The notes under the pieces were generated by a model. The model ran no database searches. It was not told the origin of the DNA and saw only the letters and a program-made list of their open reading frames with translations. A DNA stretch of 64,000 nt from JBMYRH01 sp049602155 (GTDB lineage Bacteria > Myxococcota_A > UBA9042 > PHBI01 > JBMYRH01), in assembly GCA_049602155.1 (NCBI GenBank), contig JBMYRH010000001.1, forward strand, positions 310,001 to 374,000. The letters run 5' to 3'. Position numbers and translations under genes: made by a program. Shown here one piece after another: positions 36,501 through 45,537 of this stretch. Positions within the stretch are counted from its first letter, which is position 1. Each line of letters begins with the position of its first letter.

Positions 36501-39500
36501 TATCCCCGAGGTCGGGCCGCCGGACATGGCGACGTCGACCATCGCCGTGGATCGGCCGGTGCTGACGATCGGCGGAGAGGCCGCGACCGTCGTGGTGAGG
36601 CTCGCCGACGCTTGGGGTTCCCCGGTGTTGGAAGCCCACGACGTCGTCATCTCTACCACCGCAGGTATCCTTGACGGTCCGCTGGTCGGGCTCGGCAACG
36701 GCACCTATGAGCAAACCCTGCTCGCGGGCGTCGTCCCCAACACGGCGACCCTGTCCGCCACCGTAGACGGCGAGCCCCTCGCTACAGACGTCAGCGTCGA
36801 CATTATCAAGCTCGAGGCCCCGTGGGATGGGGTCATCATCGACTGCTTGAACTACGACAACTACGCCGGAAAGAACCTCTTCATCGACGGAGCGGACATC
36901 TTCATCGCCAGCTCGGGATGCGCCCCGATGGTCTTCGGCCACATCATCATCTCGAATGGCGGCAAGCTCTCAACGCGGAATCAATCCGGCGCTGGGGTGC
37001 CCAACAGCATCGACATCTTGGTCGAGAGCTTGACCCTCGACGAGACGAGCAGCATCGACGTGAGCTGCCGCGGATACCCTGGTGGGTATTGGCATGAGGT
37101 CGCAACACACGAGGACAATGTAGGCTCCCTCTCCGGTGGCAGCCACGGAGGACTCGGCCGCCCTGGTATGGAGGCCGGCGAGACGTTGAAGCCCAGCGCA
37201 GGCGTCTTTGGTCAGCTCCGAGAGCCTCGACATCCTGGTGGAGGTGGTAGCTACGGTGATGGAGGCGGGCTGATCCGCATCGTCACCACAGACACCGGGT
37301 CGGTCGTCATCCACGGGACGATCCGCGCCAACGGCTGCAACCACACGTCAGGCGCGGGCGCCGGCGGCGGGATCTTCATTCAAACCCCCAGCTTCGGCGG
37401 CTCCGGCCGCATTGAGGCCTTCGGCGGCAACGGCAGCATCGAGAGCTGCGGAGAGGACTGCATTGAAGGCGGCGGCGGCGGCGGCGGCGGGCGCGTCGCG
37501 ATCACTGGCTACTACGCCCTGTCAGGGAGCTTTGACGATACGGCCATCTACGACAACATCGATGTTTCGGGTGGCCAGGGGAGCTCCGGGTACGGCGGCG
37601 CAGGTACCCTTTTCCTACAAGGCATCCTCGATGCCCACGGTGACCTCATCGTCTCCAACCAAGGCAAGCCCACACCGAAGTGGAGCACACCACTGCTCAG
37701 CGTCGGGTCCGGCTCGACGCTCACCGCCTCAGACACGGAGCTCATCGATCTCAACCAGTTCTGGGTGACTAACCTCTTCAAGGGCCACACGCTGAATCCC
37801 AACGTCGAGCAGGGGAACCCCGCGACGATGGTCGATGACATCCTGGTCACCTTAGTCGGGAACACAGAGAGCACATTGCTCGCCACCGGAGGTCTCGATG
37901 TCTCAGCTCCAGGTGACATCTACCGCTCCATACACGTCCTCGATAACCTTGAGATCCGGGACGGCGCCTCCGTCACCACCAACGGTGGCGACCTGATGAT
38001 CTACCACGGTGACCGCTCGTCGAATGACGATAGCACCTTGGCCCTTCGTGGCGACCTGGACGTCAACCGCCTTGACCTAGTCGACGGTACGGCCATCGAT
38101 GTCACAGAGGGCGTCTCGTTCCAGTTTGAGTCGCTCATCAGCGGAATGAGCGCGACTGCGCCGCTCGACATCACCGCGACGCACAGCGTGATCACCGGGA
38201 CCAACCTTCACACAGGCACGCTCTTCGCCGAGGGAGCGACCCTCAGCCTGGACACCCTAAAGAGCACGCAAGATGTCTCGCTCGTGGATGGCAGCACCCT
38301 TGAGATCCGAGACGCGATCATCGACGTCAGCGCGACACTGATGATGGCGGGGAGCAGCTCGATCACGCAGCCCCCATCGACCCAAGACCAAGGGTATCTG
38401 CTCGACATCACTGCGGGCTTGGTCAGCATCGAGCCCGGCAGCCACATCACCGCGGATGGCGCCGGCTATCCGTCCGGAGTGGGCCACGAGATACACACGA
38501 CGAGCGTCGCGACCGGCTACGCAGGTGGCTCTCATGCGGGGCTCGGCGGTCACAGCCTAGGCGACGACGCGGGCCACAGCGCAGTGACCTATGGCAACCT
38601 CTACGCCCCTGCGACCTCGGGAGGCGGGGCAGCGATGGGAGGAGCGGGCGGCGGCGTGATCCGAATGAAAGTCGCTGGCACCCTTGCGCTCCACGGCACC
38701 ATCAGCGCGAACGGTACCTCCCATGCGCATGGGGGCGGCGGTGGAGGCTCCATCGACCTCGAGGTCAACGTCCTCTCAGGCGACGGCATCATCAGCGCCT
38801 CGGGAGGCCACGGCGCCATCGACCAGCCCTGCGGCGACGCCTGTGTGGTCGACACCGGCAGCGGTGGCGGCGGTCGCATCGCGATTCGTGGTCATGTCGC
38901 CCTCTTGGACAGCTTCGCCCCGGCAACGATGTCCTCCCATGTCCAGGCATTCGGTGGCCGCTCCGATGATGCCTTGCCCGCCGCTGGTGGCGCGGGGACG
39001 ATCTTCGTGCAGCCCCACGGGAGCTCCGCCGGCGACCTGATCCTCCGCAATGGGGGACACCCAGCGCCCTCCGGGAGCACCGCGCTCATCACCCTCCCCC
39101 CTGGTCAATTCTTGAACGTCACGAGTGACACCCTTGAGGTCGCCGGGCCTCTGATCCCAGGCCGCTATGAGGGCTACCTCCTGACCCCCAACGTCGAGGA
39201 GGGCAACCCAGGCCTCGCGGACGACACTCGGCTCCTGATCACTGGCAACGATGAGACGCACCTCTTCATCTCGCCGACCGTCGATGTTCAATCGGTGGCC
39301 GAGATTGGCGACCACTACCGGAGCGCCTATGTCTTCAGAAACCTCGACATCGCGGAGGGGGCCAGCCTTGAGACAGCTGGCGATATGTTGCTCTTGGAGG
39401 GTGACCTCCAATCCGACGATGCGACAAGCTTCGTGCTTCAGGGTGAAGCTAACCTGGGCCGCCTCGACCTCTCGAACGTCGACACTGTGGAGGTTCATGA

Positions 39501-42327
39501 TGTCGGCCTGCTCTTAGAGGAGCTACTCGCTGGTGACACCGACGACACTGCTCTCGATCTGCTCATCAGCGAGGCTTACTTTGAGCAGCCTACTCTCGCC
39601 GCTACACGCATCGATGGTGTCAACGCGATGATTGAGGTCGACACCGTTCACGTTACCGACGACATGACCCTGTCGGGCTCAAGCGTCTTGACCGTCAACC
39701 GGGACACTATCTCCGTCGACGACACCCTCACCCTCCTCGACGAGGCCATGACCACGCACGCGCCGAGCACAGCAAGCACACCACGGCAGCTCAGCTTCAC
39801 TGTGCGACACCTCTCCCTCGGGCCCGGCGCCCGCATCGTCGCGGACGCGCTCGGCTACCCAGCGGGGACAGGTGCGAACCTCTACTCACCTGCCACGCTC
39901 GCGGGTTACTCTGGCGGTTCTCACGGAGGCCTCGGCGCCAACGACAGCGATGGCACTGCGCCAGCCTTACCCTACGGAATGTTGGCCCTGCCCAAGCTCC
40001 CCGGGAGCGGCAGCGCACAAGGTGGCGCCGGTGGTGGAATGATCACCATCAACGCGGAGCAGACGGTCACTATCAAGGGGACCCTCAGCGCCAACGGTGA
40101 AGACCATCCGCACGGCGGTGGCGCGGGCGGCACCGTCCTCATTCACAGCCCGTCGCTTCTGGGCGACGGCGAGATCACGGCGAATGGTGGCGCCGGTGGA
40201 CAGGTCACCTGTGGCGATGGATGCGACGTCACCTCAGGGTCCGGGGCCGGTGGGCGCATCGCTATCATCGATGTCGCCAACTGGAGCGGTGCATTCACGG
40301 TCGCGAACGCTCACGCCGGTCTGTCGGCGACGGGCGGCGTAGGCGCGTTACCTGGCGGTGCCGGCACCATCTTGCTGAAGAGCGCTGAGCAGCTCTACGG
40401 CGATCTCCTTGTGGACAACGGTGGGGTGCACGCAGCTGCCGACTCCACCCCGCTCGTGACGGTGCCCACCGGGACTATTATTGGGATCGATGGAGACACC
40501 ATCACCGTGTCCGAACCACTCGAACCCGACCGATATCAAGGCTACTGGGTCAACGTAGGGCCCGAAACCGGTGGACCAGGGCTCCTCGATGACGCCATCC
40601 ACACGATCGCCTCAAACGACGTCGTCGAATTCACGGTCGATGGAGACGAAGACTTGGCATCCGTCACCTCTCAGGGGGTCCCCTATCGGGCGATCTTCAT
40701 CTTCGACAACCTTGAGATCCGCCACGGCGCCAAGCTCTCCACAGACGGAGATATCATCGTCTTGAAGGGCGATATTGGCAGTGGCGATGTCGAGACGTTT
40801 GCCCTCACTGGCGGACTCAGGTGCCACCGACTCGACCTCAACGAAGGGGCGAGCTTGGCCCTGTCAGCAGGCAGTGAGTTGAACGTCACCCAAGTCCTAC
40901 AAGGCAACAGCTCTGAGGTCGCGTTGAACTACGTTGTAGACGCCTCAAGTCTGTCGCTGCCTCTCGTCCAGGCCACGAGCCTGACGGCGACTGATTCCCA
41001 CCTTGAGATCGGTCAACTGCACGCCCAAACAAGCGTCACTCTGATCGACAGCCAACTCACGATTCACGATGACACCATCGATCTCGGCGCGACGGGCAGC
41101 TTGAACTTGGAGGGGACCTCTGTCGTCACTCATCCTCCCAGTGATGCATCGATGACACGACGACTCGCGATTGAGGCGATGAACGTCATCGTCGGCGCCA
41201 GCGCTGCGATCGATGTCTCTGGAAAAGGCTACCCAGCCTTGAGCGCCCCCCCGGGCTTCAGCGTCTCCGAGGCCCCCGCAGGCGCGAGTCATGGTGGGAC
41301 GGGTGGCTCAGGAGGCTCCCTTAACGGCGGCACGACGGGCACCGGTGGCGACACCTACGGCCTGCTCCAAGCACCCACCCTGCCAGGAGCCGGTGGCTCA
41401 GTGGCCGGCGGTGGCGTCGTCTTGATGACCCTCCAAGGGGTCTTGAAGTTGGACGGTGTCATCGCAGCCGACGGCCTCTCTGTGGAGAGCTATGACGGAG
41501 ACGCCAGCCCTGGCGCGGGCGGCTCCATCCACGTACGCGCAGCGACCGTCGCGGGCGGGGGCACCATCCACGCCAACGGTGGAGACACCGCGCCGTACAC
41601 TTGCGGCGCAGCAGGATGCACCACGCCCCGCACCGGAGGCGGAGGAGGCGGACGAGTCGCGCTCACCGACTATCTCCTGCTCAGCGGTAGCTTCAGTGAA
41701 GCTGCGCCGGCTATCGCCGCGTACGGTGGCGCGGGGCACCAAATGGGAGGGGCAGGCACCGTGTTCCTGCGCCACTTCTCAGGGGACGACGGCAGCCTGA
41801 TTGTCGACAATGGCGGGCACAGTGACCAAAACGCCCGAGGCACGACTGACCTCCCAACCGTCAGTGAGGGGCTCACGCTCCTCGTTCAAGGCGACCAGCT
41901 CTACAACTTTGGAGCATTCACTCCCGACACCCTCGATGGGCTCATCGTGGATCCCAACATCACCCAAGGGTCCGCCGTCAGCCTAAGCGATCACTACCTC
42001 TTTGAGGTGACCTCAAACAGCTCCGATTCCCTTATCCTCGCCCCGCGAGAAGAGGGCACCATCCTCAGCGAGATCGCGACGCTGGGTGCGTCCTATCGCG
42101 GGGTGTTGCCCGTCAAGAACCTCACGGTGCAAGGCAAGGCACACCTCGTGACCGAGGGAGACCTCCTCGTGTGGCAGGGCGACGGCAGCTCAGCCGCTGG
42201 GCTCTTCACCGTCGAGGACGGGGCCGGCATCAATGCCCGCGGGCTCGACGTGGTGAGCGCGTCGTCCCTTGGCGCGATTAGCGGTGACATCGACGTCGAA
42301 AAGCTGATGTGCGGTGGCTGCGAATGA
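33583..42327 (+). CDS. Giant MopE/TSP3 lipoprotein with four glycine-rich 460-residue repeats
   Basis: A 2914-residue exported protein. It has a lipoprotein signal peptide with lipobox LASC, then a Thr/Asp/Gly linker to about residue 85. A Cys-rich head follows (about 86-260). Residues about 263-869 carry eight MopE-type CDGxDNxCD motifs between Asp-rich thrombospondin-3-like calcium repeats. An Ig-like or Big-1-like stretch lies at about 980-1075. Four diverged units, with GYP markers at 1164, 1628, 2091 and 2549, fill the rest. Each unit has GGSHGGLG-type glycine loops, a CGxxC-type pair, and Thr/Leu/Asp-rich stretches that look like beta-solenoid. The fourth unit is short and ends CGGCE. 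The ATG has GGAG at 33574-33577. A surface adhesive or structural role is likely but not shown. Single long genes of this class are typical of Myxococcota. Confidence 0.9.
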   Translation: MTSRWLIVCLSVLFTLASCGEASVDTAPGDDASAAGGLAADSGSIDPNSGGWGGDPATDTSSGTPDDRRPGATDTSDPVEEVYVPQPGEVGASCNENSDCFSALCIAHPEGGYFCTEPCEDECPNGFLCKSTAPWRGDVMFICVPELSVICQSCVNDTDCGGPKHHCMSIGTAEENLFCGRYCDVDADCPDGYACQEGTTWDGQAARQCQPSTGSCICDQDLNQTSRPCSSTNEWGTCYGDELCDGGAGWSQCSAKLPAIESCDGLDNDCDGDTDEGHSPSPCVKENDWGTCHGVRSCHGEVGLICDALEPSNEACDGIDNNCDGHIDEVFDDTDNDGQADCMDTDDDNDGVEDADDNCPLVANANQDDLDGDGTGDVCDDDDDGDGILDPLDSCPRDYNPTPIDTDDDGLDDDCDDDDDGDGSPDTLDCAPTDALVSPISVELCDGIDNNCNAATDEAFADTDSDGQADCIDEDDDSDGDPDVSDCQPLNGLIGSTVTELCDAVDNDCDQAIDEIFADADDNGILDCVTGDLDGDGDPDGVDCAPYDGDIGHGLQDVCNGVDDDCDGITDPGQPDTDDDGLVNCVDIDDDNDGSPDISDCAPEDASKSPLALEVCNGVDDNCNDAVDEGFADMDDDGIADCADDDDDGDGINDAVDVCPYIPDPLQLDTDNDGAGDPCDDDADADGVPDIQDNCPLDANAGQSDFDGDGVGDVCDPDDDNDGVIDSADCGPFDPDTNPEADEVCDGIDNNCDGDVDSEFPDFDDDGFSNCVDPDDDNDGDPDHNDCEPFDNAFHANAPELCDGLDNNCKLGVDEGYADLDDDGIADCVDPDKDGDGLLDEVDNCPNHPNPEQDDIDGDGLGDECDPVVPGPLHHIEVRDAPGLLGEAVGDRIVLPGEDVLILYAVGFDNQGLYIGEQEVMWNATGSLEDVDPGPSTSLSFAPLEPKTTGIIFAIPSDSQNVFPGSTGTITVGIPEVGPPDMATSTIAVDRPVLTIGGEAATVVVRLADAWGSPVLEAHDVVISTTAGILDGPLVGLGNGTYEQTLLAGVVPNTATLSATVDGEPLATDVSVDIIKLEAPWDGVIIDCLNYDNYAGKNLFIDGADIFIASSGCAPMVFGHIIISNGGKLSTRNQSGAGVPNSIDILVESLTLDETSSIDVSCRGYPGGYWHEVATHEDNVGSLSGGSHGGLGRPGMEAGETLKPSAGVFGQLREPRHPGGGGSYGDGGGLIRIVTTDTGSVVIHGTIRANGCNHTSGAGAGGGIFIQTPSFGGSGRIEAFGGNGSIESCGEDCIEGGGGGGGGRVAITGYYALSGSFDDTAIYDNIDVSGGQGSSGYGGAGTLFLQGILDAHGDLIVSNQGKPTPKWSTPLLSVGSGSTLTASDTELIDLNQFWVTNLFKGHTLNPNVEQGNPATMVDDILVTLVGNTESTLLATGGLDVSAPGDIYRSIHVLDNLEIRDGASVTTNGGDLMIYHGDRSSNDDSTLALRGDLDVNRLDLVDGTAIDVTEGVSFQFESLISGMSATAPLDITATHSVITGTNLHTGTLFAEGATLSLDTLKSTQDVSLVDGSTLEIRDAIIDVSATLMMAGSSSITQPPSTQDQGYLLDITAGLVSIEPGSHITADGAGYPSGVGHEIHTTSVATGYAGGSHAGLGGHSLGDDAGHSAVTYGNLYAPATSGGGAAMGGAGGGVIRMKVAGTLALHGTISANGTSHAHGGGGGGSIDLEVNVLSGDGIISASGGHGAIDQPCGDACVVDTGSGGGGRIAIRGHVALLDSFAPATMSSHVQAFGGRSDDALPAAGGAGTIFVQPHGSSAGDLILRNGGHPAPSGSTALITLPPGQFLNVTSDTLEVAGPLIPGRYEGYLLTPNVEEGNPGLADDTRLLITGNDETHLFISPTVDVQSVAEIGDHYRSAYVFRNLDIAEGASLETAGDMLLLEGDLQSDDATSFVLQGEANLGRLDLSNVDTVEVHDVGLLLEELLAGDTDDTALDLLISEAYFEQPTLAATRIDGVNAMIEVDTVHVTDDMTLSGSSVLTVNRDTISVDDTLTLLDEAMTTHAPSTASTPRQLSFTVRHLSLGPGARIVADALGYPAGTGANLYSPATLAGYSGGSHGGLGANDSDGTAPALPYGMLALPKLPGSGSAQGGAGGGMITINAEQTVTIKGTLSANGEDHPHGGGAGGTVLIHSPSLLGDGEITANGGAGGQVTCGDGCDVTSGSGAGGRIAIIDVANWSGAFTVANAHAGLSATGGVGALPGGAGTILLKSAEQLYGDLLVDNGGVHAAADSTPLVTVPTGTIIGIDGDTITVSEPLEPDRYQGYWVNVGPETGGPGLLDDAIHTIASNDVVEFTVDGDEDLASVTSQGVPYRAIFIFDNLEIRHGAKLSTDGDIIVLKGDIGSGDVETFALTGGLRCHRLDLNEGASLALSAGSELNVTQVLQGNSSEVALNYVVDASSLSLPLVQATSLTATDSHLEIGQLHAQTSVTLIDSQLTIHDDTIDLGATGSLNLEGTSVVTHPPSDASMTRRLAIEAMNVIVGASAAIDVSGKGYPALSAPPGFSVSEAPAGASHGGTGGSGGSLNGGTTGTGGDTYGLLQAPTLPGAGGSVAGGGVVLMTLQGVLKLDGVIAADGLSVESYDGDASPGAGGSIHVRAATVAGGGTIHANGGDTAPYTCGAAGCTTPRTGGGGGGRVALTDYLLLSGSFSEAAPAIAAYGGAGHQMGGAGTVFLRHFSGDDGSLIVDNGGHSDQNARGTTDLPTVSEGLTLLVQGDQLYNFGAFTPDTLDGLIVDPNITQGSAVSLSDHYLFEVTSNSSDSLILAPREEGTILSEIATLGASYRGVLPVKNLTVQGKAHLVTEGDLLVWQGDGSSAAGLFTVEDGAGINARGLDVVSASSLGAISGDIDVEKLMCGGCE
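34369..36189 (+). repeat. MopE / thrombospondin-3 Asp-rich repeat region
   Basis: I count eight MopE-type motifs: CDGLDNDCDG, CDGIDNNCDG, CDGIDNNCNA, CDAVDNDCDQ, CNGVDDDCDG, CNGVDDNCND, CDGIDNNCDG and CDGLDNNCKL. Between them are DxDxDG calcium-binding-type loops such as DTDNDGQADC and DDDNDGVEDADDNCP. The family role is calcium (or copper, in MopE) binding and rigidity. The DNA is a dense run of GAC/GAT codons. Confidence 0.9.
36841..42327 (+). repeat. Four diverged about 1390-bp coding repeats (glycine-rich units)
   Basis: Homologous landmarks recur at even spacing: the GYP codons start at 37072, 38464, 39853 and 41227, giving periods of 1392, 1389 and 1374 bp. Each unit repeats the order GYP, GGSHGGLG, short Gly-rich run, GT(I/L)xANG, Gly-rich run, CGxxC, GGGGR(V/I)A, GAGT(L/I)F, GDLIV.N.G, then an 'xNxxxGNP' block and a 'YR' block. 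The copies differ at most positions, so duplication is old. Unit 4 stops about 95 residues early. Confidence 0.85.
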
Positions 42328-42370
42328 ACGCGGGAGTTGCGTGAGCGTGGTGGTCTGATAGGAGAGGACC

Positions 42371-43540
42371 ATGACCCCCCCTCCAAAGGTCCTGCTCTTC
42401 GGGCAAGCGCTCGTGCCAGACACGGCTGAGTTGGCCAAGCGATGTGCGGACGAACTCGGGCCTACTTGGGTGTTCACCGACGAGCGCTTTGAGCTCGGCG
42501 CCCCCTCCGAGTCCCTCAAGCGCTTCGACGCGCCCTCGTACGACAACAGCTCTATCAGGACTCGCATTCGCACATGGATGGCGTATATGCGGGCCGCGAT
42601 GCGCTTCTCCAAGGGCGTCGAGGGGCGCCCGGTCGTCTTCATGAACTCGAACCCACCGATGCTCGCGTTAGTCGGTTATGTGGGCGCGCGGCTTCGGGAG
42701 CGCCCCTATGTCGTCCGTGTGCTGGATGTCTACCCCGACGTCATGGTTCAGCGCGGGATGTTCGGTGCTCGGCACCCCATCAGCCTCGCTTGGCGCGCCT
42801 TCAACCGCATGGTCTACAGCCGCGCGGCGGCGGTGGTGACGCTTGGTGAGGTCATGGCTGAGCGCGTGACGCCGTACATGCGAGACCCGTCACGACTTCA
42901 CGTCATCCCCACGAGCGTCAACACGGCGTCCATCACCCCGCTCTCCAAGGCGGATAACTGGTTCGCTGAGGAGCACGGGCTCACCGACCGACTCGTCATC
43001 CTCTACTCGGGCAACTACGGCGCAAGCCACGACCTGAGCGGGCTCATTGATGCCATGGGGACCTTCGGCACCGACAGCGGTGTGACGGTGCTCTTTATCG
43101 GTGGCGCGGGCCGGGCCGAGGAGCTCAAAGAGGCCGCCTCTCAGCGCCCAGAGGTCTGTCGCTACCTCCCCTTTCAGCCCGCTGAGGTCCTCCCCTACTC
43201 CATGACCAGCGGCGACATCGCAGTCGTCACTTTAGGGAAAGGCACCGAGGGCATCTCAATGCCGTCTAAGTGCTATTATATGATGGCCGCAGGGTGCGCG
43301 ATCTTGGGCCTCAGCGAGGGGGATAATGACCTGAAGCGGGTCATTGAACGCTATGACTGTGGCGTGAACCTCTCATGCAGTGACAGCGACGGCATCGCCA
43401 AGGCGATCCAAGGGCTTCGAGACGATCCCGAGACCCTCGCACGGTATCAGCGCAACGCACGACGGGCGGCCGAAGAGGTCTTCGACACCCACATCGTGAC
43501 TGCGCAGCACTTCGAGCTCCTGCGGGCCCTCACAGACTGA
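42371..43540 (+). CDS. Glycosyltransferase (GT4-type)
   Basis: A 389-residue GT-B glycosyltransferase. The N-domain has NSNPPMLALVGYVGARLRE and VVRVLDVYPDVM. The C-domain has LVILYSGNYGASHDLSGLID and the donor-binding region GTEGISMPSKCYYMMAAGCA, where the usual second glutamate-type motif reads as a KxYYMMAAG variant. The pattern resembles WbuB-like sugar transferases for surface polysaccharide. It starts 43 bases after the giant lipoprotein gene with a GGAGAGG-type ribosome site, so cotranscription and glycosylation of that protein are possible but unproven. Confidence 0.82.
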   Translation: MTPPPKVLLFGQALVPDTAELAKRCADELGPTWVFTDERFELGAPSESLKRFDAPSYDNSSIRTRIRTWMAYMRAAMRFSKGVEGRPVVFMNSNPPMLALVGYVGARLRERPYVVRVLDVYPDVMVQRGMFGARHPISLAWRAFNRMVYSRAAAVVTLGEVMAERVTPYMRDPSRLHVIPTSVNTASITPLSKADNWFAEEHGLTDRLVILYSGNYGASHDLSGLIDAMGTFGTDSGVTVLFIGGAGRAEELKEAASQRPEVCRYLPFQPAEVLPYSMTSGDIAVVTLGKGTEGISMPSKCYYMMAAGCAILGLSEGDNDLKRVIERYDCGVNLSCSDSDGIAKAIQGLRDDPETLARYQRNARRAAEEVFDTHIVTAQHFELLRALTD

Positions 43541-43555
43541 GCAAACCGGCGTCGT

Positions 43556-44641
43556 CTAATAACGGAACGGCCACGCCAGGAAGTAGCGCTTGGTCCTAAG
43601 CCACAGCCCGAGCAACCCAAAGGGCTCGACCAAGAGCATCCCGATGACCGCCAACGCAAAGAGCAAGGTCGCCTGGTCTGCCTGAGGCAGCGTCGACACG
43701 AGCGGAATCGAGGGCCCAATCGCGTGCGCTAGGGGCTCAAGGACCTTGAAGCCGATCGCCCCCGCGACGGCACCAAACGTGGTCCCCAAGCCCCCAAAGA
43801 CGATGATGGCCACGTAGAGCACACTCATGTGCAAACTCGCCGTCGTCTCGACGGCTAGATATTGGGTTTGGAAGCCGTAGAGCGCCCCTGCGACCCCCGC
43901 GAAGAATGATGAGACCCCAAACGCAATGAGCTTGGTCCGTGCCGGGTCGACGCCAAGGACAGCGGCGGCCAAATCATGGTCCCGGACCGCCATCATCGCG
44001 CGCCCCGTGTTCGAGCGTTGGATGTTCTTGCTCACAAAGGCTGTCGCGACCGCCACGAGCGCAAAGATAAAGTAGAGCTGCTGCTCAAAGGAGAACGTCA
44101 CGCCGAGGAGCTCAATTGGATCTCGGAGCGCCATGGGGAGGTCACCCTCACTCGCGAACCAAGGGTACATCGGCACCTCAAGGCCTGATGCTCCTCCTGT
44201 GAGCTCCGGGAGTGACATCAGCAAGTGTGCCACCAAGTAGAGCAGCCCCAGGGTCACAATCGCGAGGTAGAGCCCCTCAAGCCGCAGGGCAAAGGGGCCG
44301 ACGAGTAAACCGACCCCCGCGGCCACAACGCCTGAAGCTGGGATCGCCAACCAGAAGGGGAGATGCATCGCGCCGAAGATGCCCGCTGTGTACGCCCCAA
44401 GCGCGATAAACGCTGCGTGGCCTAAGCTGATCTGGCCCGTGTATCCGGTGAGGATCATCATGGCCACTGCAGCCACGATGGTCACCAATGTGTCGTTCGC
44501 GATGGTCAGCCAGTAGGCGTTCGCCAGGAAGGGCACGGCGAGCAAAATGAGCGTCACCGCGGCGATGCCAAGGTGATGCCAACGATCGGGGAAGAGCTTC
44601 AGATCCTGTCGATAAGAGGTCACCAAGGGGCGCGTCGGCAT
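43556..44641 (-). CDS. livM: Branched-chain-type ABC transporter permease LivM
   Basis: One of two permeases of a HAAT-family importer. The LivM block TGYTGQISLGHAAFIALGAYTAG and ALYGFQTQYLAVE, FGGLGTTFGAVAGA are present, with about eight to nine membrane helices in 361 residues. It is the last gene of the minus-strand operon and its start shares one base with the livH stop. Substrate specificity cannot be read from permeases; the acyl-CoA ligase in the operon points away from a simple amino acid role. Confidence 0.92.
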   Translation of the reverse strand: MPTRPLVTSYRQDLKLFPDRWHHLGIAAVTLILLAVPFLANAYWLTIANDTLVTIVAAVAMMILTGYTGQISLGHAAFIALGAYTAGIFGAMHLPFWLAIPASGVVAAGVGLLVGPFALRLEGLYLAIVTLGLLYLVAHLLMSLPELTGGASGLEVPMYPWFASEGDLPMALRDPIELLGVTFSFEQQLYFIFALVAVATAFVSKNIQRSNTGRAMMAVRDHDLAAAVLGVDPARTKLIAFGVSSFFAGVAGALYGFQTQYLAVETTASLHMSVLYVAIIVFGGLGTTFGAVAGAIGFKVLEPLAHAIGPSIPLVSTLPQADQATLLFALAVIGMLLVEPFGLLGLWLRTKRYFLAWPFRY

Positions 44642-45537
44642 CAGACCCTCCTAACGGTCTTTTGACCGAAGAGCCCGTAAGGCTTCACCACGAGGACTAA
44701 GACCATGATCAGATAGGGGAAGACCTCATGGAAGTTCTGACCAAACTGCCCCAAGAGTGGGTTCAAGTAGCCCTGCGCCATGACCTCTAAGATGCCGAGG
44801 GTCACCCCGGCGACGACTGCGCCCACAGGCGACTCCAAGCCCCCCACAATCACGGCCGGGAACGCGCGCAAGGCGACGTAGCCGAGCTCGACGTCGACGC
44901 TCCGCGGGAACATGCCCAGGAAGACCCCGGCCAAGGCCGCGTACATGCCGGCTAAGAACCACGTCAGCGCAAACACACGACCCACTGGGATCCCCAGGGC
45001 CAGTGATGTCTCTTGGTCGCTTGCCGTAGCGCGCATCGCGACCCCTAGCTTGGTCTTGCGCAACAAGAGGAAGAAGAGCCCTAACCCGACAGCCGCTGTC
45101 CCGACGGCTGCGAGGGAGTTGTACCAAAGCACGGCGTCACCGAGTTCAACCTTGGACATCGGATCCCACGGGGTGGGCATGCCCTGCGGATCGGTCCCCC
45201 AGGCCATGTGTAAGAGCGAACGGAGGATCATCCCGACGAAGATGGTCACCATGATCGTCACGAAGACCGGGCGCCCCAATAGCGGGCGCAGCGCGACCCG
45301 CTCAATCAACGCCCCTAGGGCCCCGGTGGCGACCATGGCCGCGAGGACGGCGAGGAGCCAAGGCACCCCAGCGTTGGAGAGGCTTACCGTCATCAGTGCA
45401 CCGAACGCTAGGAGTTCACCGTGCGCAAAGTTGAAGACCTGAGACGCGCGATAAATCACGACGAAACCCAAGGCGATGAGCGCGTAGATAGCCCCGAGCG
45501 CCAACCCGGACGTCAGCAACTGAATGAAGGTCGCCAT
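44641..45537 (-). CDS. livH: Branched-chain-type ABC transporter permease LivH
   Basis: The partner permease, 298 residues with about eight helices. Typical LivH text includes GLALGAIYALIALGFVVIYRAS, FNFAHGELLAFGA and VALRAFPAVIVGGLESPVGA. It forms the membrane channel with LivM. Its start shares a base with the acyl-CoA synthetase stop, so synthesis of enzyme and transporter is coupled. Confidence 0.93.
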   Translation of the reverse strand: MATFIQLLTSGLALGAIYALIALGFVVIYRASQVFNFAHGELLAFGALMTVSLSNAGVPWLLAVLAAMVATGALGALIERVALRPLLGRPVFVTIMVTIFVGMILRSLLHMAWGTDPQGMPTPWDPMSKVELGDAVLWYNSLAAVGTAAVGLGLFFLLLRKTKLGVAMRATASDQETSLALGIPVGRVFALTWFLAGMYAALAGVFLGMFPRSVDVELGYVALRAFPAVIVGGLESPVGAVVAGVTLGILEVMAQGYLNPLLGQFGQNFHEVFPYLIMVLVLVVKPYGLFGQKTVRRV

